NCBI RefSeq assembly: GCF_017377795.1
Contig: NZ_JAFRDR010000001.1
Span: forward strand, 62,001-126,000
DNA from: Williamsia soli
GTDB taxonomy: Bacteria; Actinomycetota; Actinomycetes; Mycobacteriales; Mycobacteriaceae
Length of the DNA: 64,000 nucleotides
Reading direction: 5' to 3'
The stretch's first letter is position 1. The number at the start of each line of letters is the position of its first letter. Shown here in pieces: positions 55,301 to 64,000 of the stretch. The notes under the pieces were generated by a model that worked only from the letters and a program-made list of their open reading frames with translations, did no database searches and had not been told where the DNA came from. Made by a program: the position numbers and the translations under genes.

Positions 55301-57970
55301 GACCACCGCTGTGCCCACGTCGGTGCGGCGGTTCAGCAGGGCTTCGATTTCGCCGAGTTCGACGCGTTGCCCGCGGACCTTGACCTGCGAATCGCTGCGG
55401 CCCAGATACTCCAACTGGCGGTCGGCTGTCCAGCGGACAATGTCGCCGGTCCGGTACATGCGGCGGCCTTCGCCGATCGGATCGGCGACGAACCGTCCGG
55501 CGGTCAATGCGGGGCGGTCGACGTATCCGCGGGCCAGGCCCGGCCCGGCGAGGTAGAGCTCACCGGGGACGCCTTCGGGCAGCGGGCGCAACCAGCGGTC
55601 GAGCACCAGAGCCCGGACACCCTGCAGGGGGGCACCGATGGTGATCGCCTCCGGGGCGTCCAGGGCCTCGGACATGCTGACGACGATGGTGGCCTCGGTC
55701 GGACCGTAGCTGTTGAAGAACCGCATGCGGGTGCCGAACCTGGCAACGAGGTCGGGTGGGCATACATCGCCGCCGACAACGATCGCCTCGAGCGACTCGA
55801 GCCCGGTGGCGTCGAGAGTGCCCAGAACGGCGGGTGCACTGACGATATGGGTGACCGCGCCGCGGCGGATCACCTCGCCCAGGTCGTCACCTCCGACCAC
55901 ATCTGCGGGTGTGATCACCAGTGTCGCACCCGCGCTGAAGGCCAAGACCATCTCGAAGATCGAGGCATCGAAACTCGGCGAACTGACACGCAGCATTCGT
56001 GACGACGACGTCACGGCCAGTTCAGGACGCGCTGCTGCCGTGAAGGTCGCCAGGCCTGTGTGCGGAACGGCAACGCCTTTGGGCACGCCGGTCGAACCGG
56101 AGGTGTAGATGATGTACGCGACGTGGTCGCTGCGCAGGCTGATCCCGCGGTCAGCGTCAGTGATGGGAGCATCGGATTCGGATTCGACAGCATCGCTGAC
56201 AGCGACCGAACCGATCTCGAACCACGGGATCGTCTGCGGCAGTGCAGCGGAGGAGTCGGTCAGGCCGATCGTCGCCGCCGAGTCGACGATCATGTGCTCC
56301 AGCCGCTCCGCCGGTAGGTGCGGGTCGAGGGGGAGATAGGTGGCCCCGGTCTTCGCGAACGCCCACAGGGCGCGAATGCCGGTGACGCCGCGCGGGAAGG
56401 CCGAGGCGACCACGGCCCCTGGAGTCGCGCCGAGACCGATCAGCCGGCGGGCGAGCCTGTTCGTGGACAGGTCCAGGTCGGCGTAGTCGATGCGAAGGTC
56501 GCCGGCGACGAGCGCAGACCGACCTGCGCTCACACCGCCCGTCAGGATGTCTGGGAGCATGATCGGCGAGAGCGCGGGGGCACCGAGAGCTGGTACCAGT
56601 GAACGTCTCTCCGCTGTGGTGAGCACATCGAAACCGAAGACCTGGGAGTCGGGAGAGGCTGCTGCGAATGTGCCCAGGAGATCGACGAACCGGCGGTGAT
56701 GATGTTCGAGGTCGGCGTCGGTGTAGGACCGCCGGTTGGCTTCGAAATCGATACGGGTGTTGCCATCGACGCTGGGATACAGGTTGACCGAGAGATCCTG
56801 AACCGGACCGGTGGACAGGATCTGGAATCGACCGGAGACCGGGCCGAGTTTCACCTCGGAGGGAAAGTTCATGATGTTGATCGCGGGCCCGTAGAAGCCG
56901 CGCGGGTCCTCGTTGCCGCCCAGGTCGCGCCGCAGATCCTCGCTACGGTATCGCTGATGTCGGAGGGCGCCGGTCAGATCGAGCTGAACCTGTTCGACCA
57001 GCTCGGCAACGGTCGTGGTCGGCGATATCTTCACCCGGATCGGGACGACGTTCGAGACCATGCCCCCGGAACGGCGCAGTACTGCGCTGGTGCGGCCGGA
57101 GACCGGGAGGCTGAGCACCACGTCGTCCGCGCCGGTCAGGTGCGATACGTACGCCCCGAGTGCTGCGATGAGCATCGGGGTCTGGAACGACTTCGTCTGC
57201 TGGGCGGCGATGTCGAGCGCGGAGGTGAGCTGCGGCGAGAGCAGGCCGCCGATCCTTCGGGGGCAGACATCCGGCGCCGCGGTTGTCGGTGACAGGCTGA
57301 CCGGGTCCGGCAGTCCCGCAGCCTTTCCCATCCAGTAGGCCCGGTCTTTGGTGAAACGCGGCGAGGAGCGGTAGGCGTCCTCTGCCGTGTTGAGCTCGGT
57401 CAGGGGTGGTACCGACGGCGGATTCGGATCGCGGCCCTCCAGCGCTGCGGTGTACAGGTCGGAGGCGCGGTTGATCAGGAGAATTGCGCCGTAGCCGTCG
57501 ATGACAATGTGGTGGATGCAGGAATACCAGTAGTAGTGCTCGTCGCCGAGACGTAGGACTGCGCCCTTGATGAGCCGGTCCCGCAGGAGGTCGATCGGTG
57601 CCGAGTAGTTCGCGACCATCCAGGCCTGCGCAGCAGCTACGGGGTCGGGCTCGTGCCGTAGGTCGATTCTCTCGAACCTGTCGGTGAGCGAGTCGTCCAC
57701 CAGTTGAAAAGGCGCACCGTCTATTTCGATCAATCTGAGCATGCCGCAGTCGATCTCGTGCATGCTGGCTCGCACCACGTCGTCGAGGAGGTCGACGTCC
57801 AGAGGCCCGTTGATCTCCGCGTAGTTGGCGATGACGATCGGGGTGTCGGGCAACAGGTGCTGGGCAAACCAGATTCCGCGCTGAGCCGCGGTCAGCGGAA
57901 AAGCGGCGCCGTCGGCTGCACTGGTCGATCGGGCGGCGGGGCTGATCTGCGATGGATCTACCGATTGCAC
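46328..57970 (-). CDS. three-module nonribosomal peptide synthetase (siderophore)
   Basis: 3,880 residues, domains C-A-T-C-A-T-E-C-A-T-TE. C1 about 25-455 (HHIVIDG 153), A1 470-960, T1 970-1040 (Ser1003); C2 1057-1500 (HHVVADG 1185), A2 1510-2000, T2 2010-2080 (Ser2047), E 2100-2560 (HHLIVDG 2228, FNYLG); C3 2590-3020 (HHINVDG 2723), A3 3028-3525, T3 3530-3600 (Ser3565), TE 3620-3865 (GWSLGG, Ser3698). Aligned to GrsA, pocket residues read DAFAVGSI for A1 and DMGTGGGD for both A2 and A3. The first C domain implies an acylated or otherwise loaded start. The second residue should be D. With N-hydroxylase and formyltransferase beside it, the product is probably a hydroxamate peptide. Confidence 0.95.
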   Translation of the reverse strand: MQSVDPSQISPAARSTSAADGAAFPLTAAQRGIWFAQHLLPDTPIVIANYAEINGPLDVDLLDDVVRASMHEIDCGMLRLIEIDGAPFQLVDDSLTDRFERIDLRHEPDPVAAAQAWMVANYSAPIDLLRDRLIKGAVLRLGDEHYYWYSCIHHIVIDGYGAILLINRASDLYTAALEGRDPNPPSVPPLTELNTAEDAYRSSPRFTKDRAYWMGKAAGLPDPVSLSPTTAAPDVCPRRIGGLLSPQLTSALDIAAQQTKSFQTPMLIAALGAYVSHLTGADDVVLSLPVSGRTSAVLRRSGGMVSNVVPIRVKISPTTTVAELVEQVQLDLTGALRHQRYRSEDLRRDLGGNEDPRGFYGPAINIMNFPSEVKLGPVSGRFQILSTGPVQDLSVNLYPSVDGNTRIDFEANRRSYTDADLEHHHRRFVDLLGTFAAASPDSQVFGFDVLTTAERRSLVPALGAPALSPIMLPDILTGGVSAGRSALVAGDLRIDYADLDLSTNRLARRLIGLGATPGAVVASAFPRGVTGIRALWAFAKTGATYLPLDPHLPAERLEHMIVDSAATIGLTDSSAALPQTIPWFEIGSVAVSDAVESESDAPITDADRGISLRSDHVAYIIYTSGSTGVPKGVAVPHTGLATFTAAARPELAVTSSSRMLRVSSPSFDASIFEMVLAFSAGATLVITPADVVGGDDLGEVIRRGAVTHIVSAPAVLGTLDATGLESLEAIVVGGDVCPPDLVARFGTRMRFFNSYGPTEATIVVSMSEALDAPEAITIGAPLQGVRALVLDRWLRPLPEGVPGELYLAGPGLARGYVDRPALTAGRFVADPIGEGRRMYRTGDIVRWTADRQLEYLGRSDSQVKVRGQRVELGEIEALLNRRTDVGTAVVVARKDRRDQTILVGYICAAPGRTVEPALVRADVAQSLPGYMVPTVITVLDRMPTTRAGKVDRNALPEPDLASAAPFRTPATPAEILVAQIFAELLDLDRVGADDSFFDLGGDSLAATRLISRVNAELHTRLTVREIFDNPTVSGIARRPAASGAARATLVPGPRPARIPLSPAQTRMWFLNRFDPSATAYHLPLVVGLDGDLDAPALEAALLDVAGRHESLRTVFPEDDAGPAQQVLPIEQVTIDLTPHPLSRTGLVSAIGALAGAPFDITSSMSLRLRLFRLDAHSHVLAVIMHHVVADGGSLAPLARDMAIAYEARRRGVAPGWAPLPVQYADYAVWQNKWLGASDDPDAAGTRQITYWKQVLSGAPAVLSLPTDRPRPPVVSYRGAAVDFVVDRDLTGRLHEIAGRHDATIFMTVHAAYAALLSRLCGTADVVIGTPISGRSDPALDELIGMFVNTVPLRTILDPAISFGDLVDQVRETDLAAYANADVPFERLVDELSVPRSQSFSPVFQVTLSVQTNTVTTSDGGTAVQLPGLVVRALDFEHGTTHFDLALNIDEQADGTLQCELRYATDIFDVHTAQSMASRFVRLLAALTDRPELPIGDVDILDSDETKSLVPALGPTAVPPETFGALIGAAVQVNPDGVALQWQGVGHSYREVDDWSTALAQHLLSRGATPESFVAIAVPRSLDSVRATWAVIKTGAAFLPVDPAYPPERIAHMLADSGARLGLTTAANRAHLPSTVHWIIVDDPVPASDASASTDDVSVDIDHAAYMIYTSGSTGAPKGVVVTHRGLANLAAERRLNYTMHPSARFLHNTSPSFDMAIGEQIAALSAAATLVISPPDLSPEELTHLLASEHITHALITPTMLTALDPTGLDELIVLGVGGEAVTGELIDRWAPGRQMRNGYGPTETTDIATVAHLEAGRPVTIGTGVHGFELFVLDARLRPVPVGVTGELYLAGPALARGYHRRHALTSERFVACPFSAPGVRMYRTGDLVSWVSGELRYHGRSDNQVKIRGYRIELGEIESAASRLPGVRQAVVLKRATDHGDRLVVYLVPRPDVAVDTAAVRTALAVALPAHMVPEAYVVVDRLPLTVNGKLDHDRLPVPDFATATTPYRAPADAVQTTIAELMADLLGRDWIGVDDSFFSLGGDSIGSIQLVSRARARGVHFTPRDVFEHKTIAALAKVAGTDPADDVRLEELPGGGTGSLPLTPVMRDMVQRPGGFGRFSQSLVLVLPDGIDRAGIVATLSATIDHHDALRAVLTDAGLEIQPAGSVAVDRLVRHVEVPAGTDPSTTTSAEYREALGRLDPRSGDMMQFVWIDTGHSGRLVVVLHHLIVDGVSWRILVPDMISAWAAISAGVPPVLAPVGTSLRRWSHALLEHAIAPEATDELPWWESVLTAPDHPLGSRHLDPRLDTVARVERITVELDRDLTRAVIDEVPNAFRSNVEDVLLAGLMHALCIWRAEHGDRNMSVLAQLEGHGREESVVPGADLSRTVGWFTSVFPVRFDLSGLELPATLTGRTAVAVLKRVKEHLRAVPRRGIGFGILRHLNPVSSAALTMAHPPEISFNYLGRTGAQTVPEELAQLGWLPAADGILEPDADRDMPAAAALDINALVSESDGSAVLSAVFGYASGVLSHSDVSTLTEYWTSSLKVLTDHVRTIGGELTPSDLHPFQVPQADLDRWLQRYPDMSDVWPLSPLQQGLAFHAQLTPVRDVYVSQTVLDLEGVVDGARLRAAALALVGRYQNLRTAFVTSGGGAAMQIVVDHLEPDWQEVDVSDLDLDETSRAVDAVRRSELAQRFSLERPPLLRFALIRTQLDRWQLVVTLHHINVDGWSMPLLFRDLLVLYATRADATALPPAPSYRDFLLWVHRQDHDLSRAAWADAFRGCDQPTLLVENHTATGQIDSVTGVVDEVRTSQLSAVAARFGVTLNTIVQTAWAIVIAQQVDSHDVVFGATVSGRPADLDGVEAMVGLCINTVPVRVEINADEPLSALLQRQQAEQTRLLEHHYLGLVDVQAAAGPGSVFDTLTVFESYPLDADAIAAAGSIDGMRITGVDGTEATHYPLSLTANPGPELALRLTFHENAFTRGSIEALSERLLRVLQAVAEEPESPTGQLQLLSEREYAELVPMRGPSAVPPSTLAELIATAVDANPAGTAVLWRDREYSYRDIDEWTAGLARLLIDRGARPETFVAVALPRSLDSVRAVWAVAKTGAAFVPVDPHYPADRIAHMLSDCGAALGITTRDRRAHLPDSVTWIVLDDLPQTTFNTPAQSPCHHQTDLRHPAYMIYTSGSTGTPKGVVVTHQGLANLAAERLHSYRVHSTARVLHNTSPSFDMAVGEQISALSAAATLVVSPPDLTPGELADLIGNHGVTHALITPTMLGMLDPVDLPGLLVLGVGGESVSAELVDRWAPGRQMRNGYGPTEATDIATVSELHAGHAVTIGRPVHGFELLILDSRLRPVPAGVTGELYLAGPALARGYHGRPALTADRFTANPFAGGGARMYRTGDLVTRMPDGELRYHGRSDNQVKIRGHRIELGEIDAVLTRHPHVDRAVTIARPGPGGQVVLVSYVVAPAHGGSPTGEISEFAAEFLPRHMLPGVIMATDSLPFTPTGKLDEKALPQPDFVSGSTHRPPATETEVIVAAAFADSLGLETVSVHDDFFALGGNSLTAIGVLGTIREQLGRPIPLQWFLSDPTVLALARRIDTFDPVAADSALDVVLPIRETGTATPLFCIHPILGLSWSYAGLVRHLHDDRPVYGLQVPGLHTEEPLADSIAATADRYIREIRRIAPEGPYHLLGWSLGGVIAHAMAVQLERAGAEVGSLIILDSSAVPASLTEDAGLRAADILGALGLGDVGADHLSHLTTDSIADVLAEIEDMPPGLRQPQVERLIAAAEHHAALLHTHVPGTFGGDLLFFSADADDPGSTAAFDSWAPHVAGGTQHPLPVTHWQMCSPGALRSAGPIIAGHLEQESRSASTVEAGE

Positions 57971-58038
57971 GTGACGCTCTTTCGTATCTTCTCCGACCGC
58001 TTAAATCACCGGCCGGAGGCACCGTTGTACCGCCGACG

Positions 58039-58057
58039 TTAGGGAAAGCTTCGCTAA
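58039..58057. promoter_or_regulatory. IdeR/DtxR-like iron box 1
   Basis: TTAGGGAAAGCTTCGCTAA matches the 19 bp IdeR consensus TTAGGTTAGGCTAACCTAA at 13 positions, including both outer arms. It lies between the NRPS and formyltransferase genes, 69 bp from the NRPS start. Confidence 0.7.
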
Positions 58058-58063
58058 GAATAG

Positions 58064-58082
58064 TTCGGTAAGGCTAAGTTTG
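58064..58082. promoter_or_regulatory. IdeR/DtxR-like iron box 2
   Basis: TTCGGTAAGGCTAAGTTTG matches the IdeR consensus at 13 of 19 positions, with a strong GG-TAAGGCTAA core. It starts 25 bp after box 1, so two IdeR dimers could bind in tandem and repress both divergent transcripts under iron sufficiency. Confidence 0.65.
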
Positions 58083-58173
58083 CATGACGCCCATTATTCG
58101 GTCAAGCTGAGCGCGATAGATGGCTGTGGCGTTGCCGTGAGGCATCGGCCCGAACGAATGAAAAGGGCAGTTC

Positions 58174-59115
58174 ATGCGAGTTGCGACCTTCGGCTACCAA
58201 ACCTGGGGCCACAAGACCCTCGACGCGTTGATCAACTCATCCCACGACGTGGTCCTGGCGGTGACACATCCGCCGAGCGAGCACTCCTACGAGAGCATCT
58301 GGTCCGATTCTGTCGAGGATCTCGCCCGAGCCAACAACATCCCCGTTCACCTGGCGCAGCGTCCCGACAACGAACTGATCGAGCGGGTGAAGCATGCCGA
58401 ACCCGACATCATCGTCGCCAACAACTGGCGCACATGGCTGCCACGGGAGCTGTTCGACCTGCCCCCACACGGCACCCTGAACCTTCACGACTCCATGCTG
58501 CCCAAGTTCACCGGGTTCTCGCCGGTCATCTGGGCACTCATCAGCGGGGCGCCGGAAGTCGGTCTGACCGCCCACCGGATGGACGACGACCTCGACACCG
58601 GTGATGTTCTCCTGCAGCGTGCGGTGCCCATCGGCCCGACGGATACGGCAACGGATCTGGTCCGGGCGACGATCGACATCATCCCGGCGGTGCTGCTGGA
58701 ATCTCTCGATCTCATCGAGTCCGGTACCGCGGTGTGGACGCCCCAGAACCTCGCCGACCGGACGTTCTTCCACAAACGTGCGGACCGCGACAGCCAGATC
58801 GACTGGTCGTGGCCCGCCGAGGACATCGAGCGCCTGGTACGAGCTCAATCGGATCCATACCCGAACGCCTACACACACTTTGGTGATCGGCGCATCCGCA
58901 TCACCAAGGCCTCCGTGTCAGCGGGTGTGTACGGCGGTACCCCCGGCCGGGTCTTCATCCATGAAGGTGACGGCATGGTCATCGTCGCGGGTTCGGACGC
59001 GTACCGCGGCGCGAACCGGGGCCTGGTCATCGAGCGGTTGCGTACCGAAGACGGCGTCGAGCACGCGGGCAAAGACTTCTTCCCACGCGGAGGCGGCTAT
59101 CTGACCTCGGTCTGA
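58174..59115 (+). CDS. N-hydroxyornithine formyltransferase (Fmt-like)
   Basis: A 313-residue formyl-tetrahydrofolate-dependent transferase of the methionyl-tRNA formyltransferase family. The catalytic cluster is visible: NLHDSMLPKFTGFSP (Asn and His) and DDDLDTGDVLLQ (Asp). In a hydroxamate cluster such enzymes formylate N5-hydroxyornithine before or during peptide assembly. ATG 58174 begins MRVATFGYQTWGHK, with AAAAGGG upstream. It is divergent from the NRPS and shares the iron-box region. Confidence 0.93.
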   Translation: MRVATFGYQTWGHKTLDALINSSHDVVLAVTHPPSEHSYESIWSDSVEDLARANNIPVHLAQRPDNELIERVKHAEPDIIVANNWRTWLPRELFDLPPHGTLNLHDSMLPKFTGFSPVIWALISGAPEVGLTAHRMDDDLDTGDVLLQRAVPIGPTDTATDLVRATIDIIPAVLLESLDLIESGTAVWTPQNLADRTFFHKRADRDSQIDWSWPAEDIERLVRAQSDPYPNAYTHFGDRRIRITKASVSAGVYGGTPGRVFIHEGDGMVIVAGSDAYRGANRGLVIERLRTEDGVEHAGKDFFPRGGGYLTSV

Positions 59116-59214
59116 CCGGGTTGGTCCGGCCTGCTGTCTGTCTTCGCCGAAGTGTTTGCGGTTCTGCCGCAGTCGGGAAAGGATACGGAGACCGAGGAAA
59201 GGGGCCGACGGGCG

Positions 59215-60561
59215 ATGACAGCACCAGGACGACCGCATGTGGTGATCGTGGGAGGCGGGTTCGGTGGCCTGCACGCGGCCCGGCGACTCAAGAACGCCGA
59301 CGTCGAGGTGACGCTCCTGTCCCGGGGAACGAGTCACGTCTTCCAGCCGCTGCTGTATCAGTGCGCGACCGGATTGCTCTCGGAAGGATCGATCGCAAGT
59401 CCGCTGCGACACCTGCTACGTCGCCAGCAGAACACTCATGTCGCGCTCGGGGAGGCGACGTCGATCGACGCAAAGGCGAAGATTCTCACCGCCAGCCGGG
59501 TCAACGGTTCGACGTTCGATCTGAAATACGACTACCTCGTCGTTGCGGCAGGCATGCAGCAGGCCTACCACGGACATGACGAATACATCGACTGGGCGCC
59601 GGGTATGAAGACCCTCGATGACGCGCTGACGATCCGCCGGAAGTTGGTCAGCGCCTTCGAGATGGCCGAGTCCCTGCCCACCGCTGAAGAACGCAAGCCC
59701 TGGCTGACGTTCGCGGTCGCCGGTGGGGGACCGACCGGGGTCGAGTTGGCCGGGCAGATCCGCGAACTCGCGGTGCACGCCCTCACCCACGAGTTCAGGT
59801 CGATCGATCCGCGCGAGGCGAGGGTGTTGTTGTTCCACGGTGGCGACCGCGTGCTGGAGAGCTTCGACAAGAACTTGTCGAAGCGGGCATTGCGCACTCT
59901 CGAAAAGGTCGGGGTGGAGACACATCTCGGTGTCCACGTCACGGACGTGACCCCCAGGGACATCGAAACCACCGCGAAGGCCGAGCCGAAGACGAAGACT
60001 CGTTACGACACCAGGACGGTCGTCTGGACCGCCGGCGTCGAGGCGGTGCCGTTCGCCAAGGCGCTCGCAACCGAACTGGGGGTGCCGCAGGATCGGAGCG
60101 GGCGGATCGCGGTGGAAGCCGATCTGTCGGTACCGGGCCACCCGAACATCTGGGTCGTGGGCGACATGTCCTCGCGCGACAACCTGCCGGGCGTCGCCGA
60201 GGTGGCAATGCAGGGCGGACGGCATGCGGGAAAATTGATCGCTGCAGAACTCGCGTCGGGGGCGAGCACGACGCGGGCGCCTTTCAAGTATCGAGACCTG
60301 GGCAATGCCGCGTACGTCGCGCGTGGTCACGCGCTGATCCAGGCCGGACCAGTGCACTTGTCGGGGAGTCTCGGCTGGATCTCGTGGGGCGTCATCCACA
60401 TCGCGTTCCTGGCCGGCGCGCGAAATCGCGTCGGTACGTTGCTGAACTGGGGCGCGACCATGATGACCAACTCGCGACGAGAACGCGCCGTCACGTTCGG
60501 GGATTCGCGGATAGCCCGCAATCAGTACTTTAGAAATGCAGAAAAGGAAGCCAATCAGTAG
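59215..60561 (+). CDS. ndh: type II NADH dehydrogenase
   Basis: A 448-residue non-proton-pumping NADH:quinone oxidoreductase. FAD loop HVVIVGGGFGGLHAARRL, NADH loop FAVAGGGPTGVELAGQ, quinone/FAD region IWVVGDMSS with GVAEVAMQGG, and a C-terminal hydrophobic stretch SLGWISWGVIHIAFLAGARN for membrane docking. ATG 59215 is chosen after GGAAAGGGG. It follows the formyltransferase in the same direction but 100 bp away, and is probably not part of the siderophore set. Confidence 0.95.
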   Translation: MTAPGRPHVVIVGGGFGGLHAARRLKNADVEVTLLSRGTSHVFQPLLYQCATGLLSEGSIASPLRHLLRRQQNTHVALGEATSIDAKAKILTASRVNGSTFDLKYDYLVVAAGMQQAYHGHDEYIDWAPGMKTLDDALTIRRKLVSAFEMAESLPTAEERKPWLTFAVAGGGPTGVELAGQIRELAVHALTHEFRSIDPREARVLLFHGGDRVLESFDKNLSKRALRTLEKVGVETHLGVHVTDVTPRDIETTAKAEPKTKTRYDTRTVVWTAGVEAVPFAKALATELGVPQDRSGRIAVEADLSVPGHPNIWVVGDMSSRDNLPGVAEVAMQGGRHAGKLIAAELASGASTTRAPFKYRDLGNAAYVARGHALIQAGPVHLSGSLGWISWGVIHIAFLAGARNRVGTLLNWGATMMTNSRRERAVTFGDSRIARNQYFRNAEKEANQ

Positions 60562-60601
60562 GGGTACCGACGACTTCGACGTTGCGGACCGACGCGTCGC
60601 G

Positions 60602-60895
60602 TCAGGTGGCGAGCCCCAGTGAGGCGAGCATCAACGCGAACAGAAACCAGCCGGCGCCCTGCCAGATCGGCCAGCTTCCCGCTCGTTTCCATACCCGGTA
60701 CGTCTGAACCAGAGCGCCGATTCCGCCGCAGAGCAGGATCACGGTGACGCCGAACGTCCACGTGAATCCGCCTGATCCGGCTGTGCGCGCGACGACCAGC
60801 CAGATGGCGGCGACCACGACGACCGCCACGACGTACAAGGCTGCGCCCCGGAATGCAGCGGGGTCGTTCCATCGTTTCTCGACGTCGTTGGTCAT
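60602..60895 (-). CDS. small membrane protein
   Basis: 97 residues with three helices: ALYVVAVVVVAAIWLVVART, WTFGVTVILLCGGIGALVQTY and GAGWFLFALMLASLGLAT. A short cytosolic N-terminus MTNDVEKRWNDPAAFRG precedes them. It is convergent with ndh. The family is common in mycolata and uncharacterised. Confidence 0.75.
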   Translation of the reverse strand: MTNDVEKRWNDPAAFRGAALYVVAVVVVAAIWLVVARTAGSGGFTWTFGVTVILLCGGIGALVQTYRVWKRAGSWPIWQGAGWFLFALMLASLGLAT

Positions 60896-61048
60896 CAGGG
60901 TCTGGCTTTCGCGCTTCTGGTCATATCACTCTTCTCGGCCTCGGTAGATCAGTTCGGTTATGGGGTACCCGGTGAGGGTGCTCGAAAACAAACCAGCACC
61001 GGTCGGGACCGGAGACAGCAGCCTTGAGCAGGGCGTCGAGGCCACTTC

Positions 61049-62167
61049 ATGGCTGTCCTGACAACCGCACCCACCTTCGGGGTCGAAGAGGAACTGCTAC
61101 TCGTCGACGCCGAATCCGGGGCGCCGTTCATGGAGGGCACGGCTGTGCGTCACGTGGCGAACTCCCTGGGCCTGGATCTCGATCTCGAACTGACCCCGTG
61201 CCAGATCGAGACCGCCTCACCCATCCTCGATACCGCAGAGGAGTTGAACAGGTTCGTGGTCAGCAGCCGGCGGACAGCCGACCTCGCCGCGCGAGAGATG
61301 GGCGGCAGGGTGCTGGCCTGTGGGGTACCACCGGCGCCCGGTGATGCCCATCCGGTGTCTGCCAACGAACGCTATGGGCGTATCGCAGACAACTTCGGGC
61401 TGCTCGCTCGAGAACAGGGCGTGAGTGGATGTCACGTCCATGTCGCGGTTCCGGACCGCGCTCGAGCCATCGCGGTCGGCAACGGACTTCGCCCCTGGCT
61501 TCCGGTGTTGTTGGCACTCACGACGAACTCGGCGATCCACGACGGCGTCGACTCGGGCTACAGCAGTTGGCGAACGGTTCTCTGGTCGCGATGGCCCAGC
61601 GCCGGACCTCCACCACACTTCGATTCGGAGTCCGACTACGACGCCGCGGTCACCCGCCTGCTCATGGTCGGTGCAGCACTCGACAAAGGAATGATCTACT
61701 GGGACGTACGACCGTCACGGGACTATCCGACGGTCGAGGTCAGGGTCGCCGACGTGCCGGCCACCGCGTCCGAAACCGTCTTGTACGCAACCGTTGTCCG
61801 CGCATTGGTGATGACCGAACTGGCCGCGATCGAGGGGGATGGGCCTGCCCATCCGACCATTGATCGGGAGCTGTTGCGCCTCGGCAAGTGGCGCGCCGCC
61901 CGCGACGGTATCGCAGGCTCGCTGGTCGACCCTGTCGGCGGAGACATGGTTGCCGCCCGGACGGCGGTGGATGCTCTCATCGAGCATGTCTCGGACGCCC
62001 TCGATGTCCTGGACGAGGGAGCGGCTGTCCGGGACGGGGTGGCGAGCGTGTTCGCCGAGGGTAACGGAGCGGTCCAGCAGCGTCGGGTCTTCGCCGAGTC
62101 CGGGGTCCGGGCCGTCGTCGAACATGCTGCGCGGCAGACGATCGCAGCTGGGACGTGGGCTTCGTAG
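61049..62167 (+). CDS. YbdK-type carboxylate-amine ligase (glutamate-cysteine ligase family 2)
   Basis: A 372-residue GCS2-family enzyme. FGVEEELLLVD is the N-terminal active-site strand, then QIETASPILDTAEEL, GCHVHVAVPD and SRDYPTVEVRVADVPAT. The family has weak glutamate-cysteine ligase activity and its true substrate is unclear. In mycothiol-using organisms it does not imply glutathione. The upstream 150 bp contain a small hairpin (GGTGCT 60977 with AGCACC 60995) and nothing else clear. Confidence 0.92.
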   Translation: MAVLTTAPTFGVEEELLLVDAESGAPFMEGTAVRHVANSLGLDLDLELTPCQIETASPILDTAEELNRFVVSSRRTADLAAREMGGRVLACGVPPAPGDAHPVSANERYGRIADNFGLLAREQGVSGCHVHVAVPDRARAIAVGNGLRPWLPVLLALTTNSAIHDGVDSGYSSWRTVLWSRWPSAGPPPHFDSESDYDAAVTRLLMVGAALDKGMIYWDVRPSRDYPTVEVRVADVPATASETVLYATVVRALVMTELAAIEGDGPAHPTIDRELLRLGKWRAARDGIAGSLVDPVGGDMVAARTAVDALIEHVSDALDVLDEGAAVRDGVASVFAEGNGAVQQRRVFAESGVRAVVEHAARQTIAAGTWAS

Positions 62168-62190
62168 CGGGTCCGGGCCGCGGCGAGACG

Positions 62191-63183
62191 TCAGGCGGCG
62201 GTGAAGGTGCTCCGATACTCGCTGGGTGAGGTGTTCATGATGCGGGTGAAGTGATGACGGAAGGTCACGACCGAACCGAATCCGACCATTCCTGCGATGC
62301 GTTCGACCGGGAGATCTGATGTCTCGAGCAGTTCCAGGCTGGTGTCGATCCGCCGCGCGATCAACCATTTGATCGGAGTGGTCCCGGTGGCCTTGGTGAA
62401 CTGCCGCAGATAACTTCGCCTGGACAACATCGCCCGGTCTGCCAGTTCATCGAGGCTGATCGGTGAATCAATGTGTGCCAAAGCCCACTTCATACTGTCG
62501 GTGATGGCGGTGTCGTCGTCGAGGGCGGGTATCGGACTCTCGACGTACTGCGCCTGACCTCCGGAGCGGTGAGGCGCGGCCACCAGGCTCCGGGCGACAT
62601 CGTTCGCAATCTGTGGACCGTAGTCGCAGCGGACGAGATGTAGTGAAAGGTCGAGGCCGGCTGAACACCCGGCGCTCGTCAACACCGAGCCCTCGTCGAC
62701 GTAGAGCGGTCGCGGGTCGACATCGATTGCGGGATAGCGCTCTTGGAGCATCGTGGTGTAGCGCCAGTGGGTGGTTGCCCTCTTGCCGTCGAGGAGGCCG
62801 GCGGCAGCGAGGACAAACGCACCGGAACAGAACGAGACGACTCGGGCGCCGCGGTCTGCCGCCTCCCGGACGGCGTCGACGAGTCGCGGTGAGGCGGGAG
62901 CGCGGACATCCGCGATGCTCGGGATGATCACGGTGTGCGCGGCAGCAAGCGCGCTGAGGCCGTGTGGTGTGCGCAGTGTGGCGCCCCCCACGACGCGCAC
63001 CCTCTCCCTGGTCTCGGTGCACAACCGTAGCTCGTACCAGGGCTGACCGACCCCGGGCCAGAAGAGATCAGACAGTTCCGAGAGGCCGAAGATCTCCGCG
63101 GCGATTCCCATCTCGAACGCCGTCATCCCGTCGTACGCGAGAACGGCCACCTGTCGCGGCTCGGGATCATCGTTCTTGCTCAT
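62191..63183 (-). CDS. GlxA/FtrA-type transcriptional regulator
   Basis: A 330-residue regulator. The N-terminal DJ-1/PfpI-like domain (about 12-180) has VVSFCSGAFVLAAAGLLDG, where the Cys corresponds to the nucleophile elbow, and TTHWRYTTML. The C-terminal AraC-type DNA-binding domain (about 225-328) shows LDELADRAMLSRRSYLRQF and AGMVGFGSVVTFRHHFTRI. It is an activator of unknown regulon, with no target gene beside it. Confidence 0.94.
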   Translation of the reverse strand: MSKNDDPEPRQVAVLAYDGMTAFEMGIAAEIFGLSELSDLFWPGVGQPWYELRLCTETRERVRVVGGATLRTPHGLSALAAAHTVIIPSIADVRAPASPRLVDAVREAADRGARVVSFCSGAFVLAAAGLLDGKRATTHWRYTTMLQERYPAIDVDPRPLYVDEGSVLTSAGCSAGLDLSLHLVRCDYGPQIANDVARSLVAAPHRSGGQAQYVESPIPALDDDTAITDSMKWALAHIDSPISLDELADRAMLSRRSYLRQFTKATGTTPIKWLIARRIDTSLELLETSDLPVERIAGMVGFGSVVTFRHHFTRIMNTSPSEYRSTFTAA

Positions 63184-63430
63184 GTCACTATCTTAGCGAT
63201 AGTAGGCATTGGTGCCACTGTCGGACGCGTCGGCCGTACCCGATGATCAATGCATGGGTACAGAGAACCGCCAAGCGGTACAGAAGTTCTGGAGCACGAT
63301 CCGAGCGATCGCGGCAGGTGTCAGCGCAGGGAATGCGGTGCGCCACAACGTCGCGCCGGCAGCGAACTCGTCAGCAATGGCCGCCCAGCCACCGGAGCGA
63401 GGGGCAAGGCGCAGCGGATGATCAGGCGGG

Positions 63431-63865
63431 TCAGGGCTCCTGCGGCCGAGTGGGGTACTGCGACATCAACGTCCGCGCAGAGGCCTTGTCGCCGTTCATC
63501 GCAACGATCAGTTCGTCGATCGAATTGAACTGTTCCTGCTTGCGTACGAGGTGGGTGAGCTCGGCGATCGCGTTCGCGCCGTACAGATCCTCGTCGAAGT
63601 CGATGAGGTAGGCCTCGACCGTGCGTTCGCGGCCGTCGAAGGTCGGATTCTCACCGACCGAGACGAGGGCCGGCAGCCAGGTGCCCGGGTGCAGGGAACC
63701 CCGGGGCGGGTCGCCGTCCGCCAGCGAAAACCAGCCGAAGTAGACGCCGTCTTCGGGAATCCGGCTTTCGTCTTCGGCGGCGATGTTCGCGGTGGGGTAT
63801 CCCATCGGGGCCCCGCGGCCCTCGCCACGAACGATTTCACCCGCTGCGTATCCGAGAAGGTTCAC
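63431..63865 (-). CDS. standalone riboflavin kinase domain protein
   Basis: A 144-residue protein matching only the flavokinase domain of RibF: GEIVRGEGRGAPMGYPTANI (nucleotide and metal loop with the PTAN motif), VSVGENPTFDGRERTVEAY with the conserved Glu, and YLIDFDEDLYG. The FAD synthetase domain normally fused in bacteria is absent. It is GTG-initiated, overlapping the previous gene's stop (GTGA). It probably makes FMN from riboflavin and ATP; a separate bifunctional RibF may exist elsewhere. Confidence 0.9.
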   Translation of the reverse strand: MNLLGYAAGEIVRGEGRGAPMGYPTANIAAEDESRIPEDGVYFGWFSLADGDPPRGSLHPGTWLPALVSVGENPTFDGRERTVEAYLIDFDEDLYGANAIAELTHLVRKQEQFNSIDELIVAMNGDKASARTLMSQYPTRPQEP

Positions 63866-64000
63866 TCCCTGAGCGTAGCGGGACCGCGCTCTTCCGGTTC
63901 GAGACCATCGTCGTCGACGAATACCAGGTCGCCGTCATCGAGCGCGACTGCCCAGCGCCGCGGCCTGGTCTCGCGGCCTTCACCCAGGTCCACGGTCGAG
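63862..64000 (-). CDS. 3' end of an unidentified gene
   Basis: The last 45 codons of a minus-strand gene entering from the right edge. The C-terminus reads RRWAVALDDGDLVFVDDDGL then EPEERGPATLRE. It is acidic and protein-like, overlapping the riboflavin kinase gene by four bases (GTGA), so the two are probably translationally coupled. There is too little to name it. Confidence 0.75.
   Translation of the reverse strand, partial: STVDLGEGRETRPRRWAVALDDGDLVFVDDDGLEPEERGPATLRE

Noticed and set aside
60977-61000. Small hairpin upstream of the YbdK-type gene as a riboswitch
   Set aside because: Only a 6 bp stem with a 12-base loop; no conserved riboswitch core is recognisable.
63254-63421. A 55-residue plus-strand frame beginning MGTENRQAVQKFWSTIRA
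   Set aside because: The first residues recall SnoaL-like proteins, but no other frame continues the fold and the rest is low-complexity Ala/Pro/Arg. Support is too weak.
1-64000. CRISPR arrays, tRNA or rRNA genes, insertion sequences
   Set aside because: I saw no regularly spaced direct repeats, no cloverleaf with a TTCGA arm, no rRNA-like blocks and no transposase. Short RNA genes could be missed by eye.

Overview
The window is high-GC actinobacterial DNA. EthA-like monooxygenase, DUF3558-type lipoprotein, TIGR03086 and MpaB-like (DUF2236) proteins, a DnaB intein and IdeR-like boxes together suggest a mycolic-acid actinomycete of the Gordonia/Williamsia/Rhodococcus group. This is inferred from gene families, not from a marker gene.

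Layout. 1-1.9 kb: 3' part of dnaB carrying a 278-residue class 3 intein. 2-13 kb: small regulator/enzyme pairs (TetR with a SnoaL-like protein; TetR with an EthA-like Baeyer-Villiger monooxygenase; HxlR with a VOC protein), two alpha/beta hydrolases, an MmyB-type regulator and membrane proteins. 12.7-13.8 kb: rsgA, followed by a nested perfect inverted repeat. 14.0-18.2 kb: the most unusual segment, five tightly packed plus-strand genes: a 71-residue protein made of five exact 13-residue calcium-loop repeats, a J-domain/pseudokinase protein, a vWA protein, a PurA paralogue, and a NrtR-like Nudix/winged-helix protein with a broken Nudix box. I propose this as a candidate uncharacterised nucleotide-signalling or stress/conflict module. 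18-29 kb: phospholipase D-like protein, a frameshifted methyltransferase, MpaB-like oxygenase, TetR, secreted proteins, TspO, a DUF6777-like protein, a lipoprotein, aldo/keto reductase and an XRE regulator.

29.9-37.2 kb: LytS-type histidine kinase and LytTR response regulator, split by a heavily deleted acyl-CoA ligase pseudogene, followed by two sodium/solute symporters each with a small membrane partner. This looks like sensing and uptake of a small carboxylate. It ends in a strong intrinsic terminator.

37-41.5 kb: TSUP transporter, hypotheticals, an LhgO-like oxidase and a truncated hydrolase. 41.5-59.1 kb: hydroxamate siderophore cluster. One minus-strand operon encodes a three-module NRPS (C-A-T-C-A-T-E-C-A-T-TE), two ABC half-exporters with complementary broken ATP sites, and an ornithine/lysine N-hydroxylase. 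A divergent formyltransferase faces it across two IdeR-like boxes. 59.2-64 kb: NDH-2, a YbdK-type carboxylate-amine ligase, a GlxA-type regulator, a standalone riboflavin kinase and the 3' end of another gene.

Three genes (near 7.06, 20.19 and 26.60 kb) carry single-base frameshifts next to short homopolymers. Either the sequence has residual indel errors or these genes have recently decayed.
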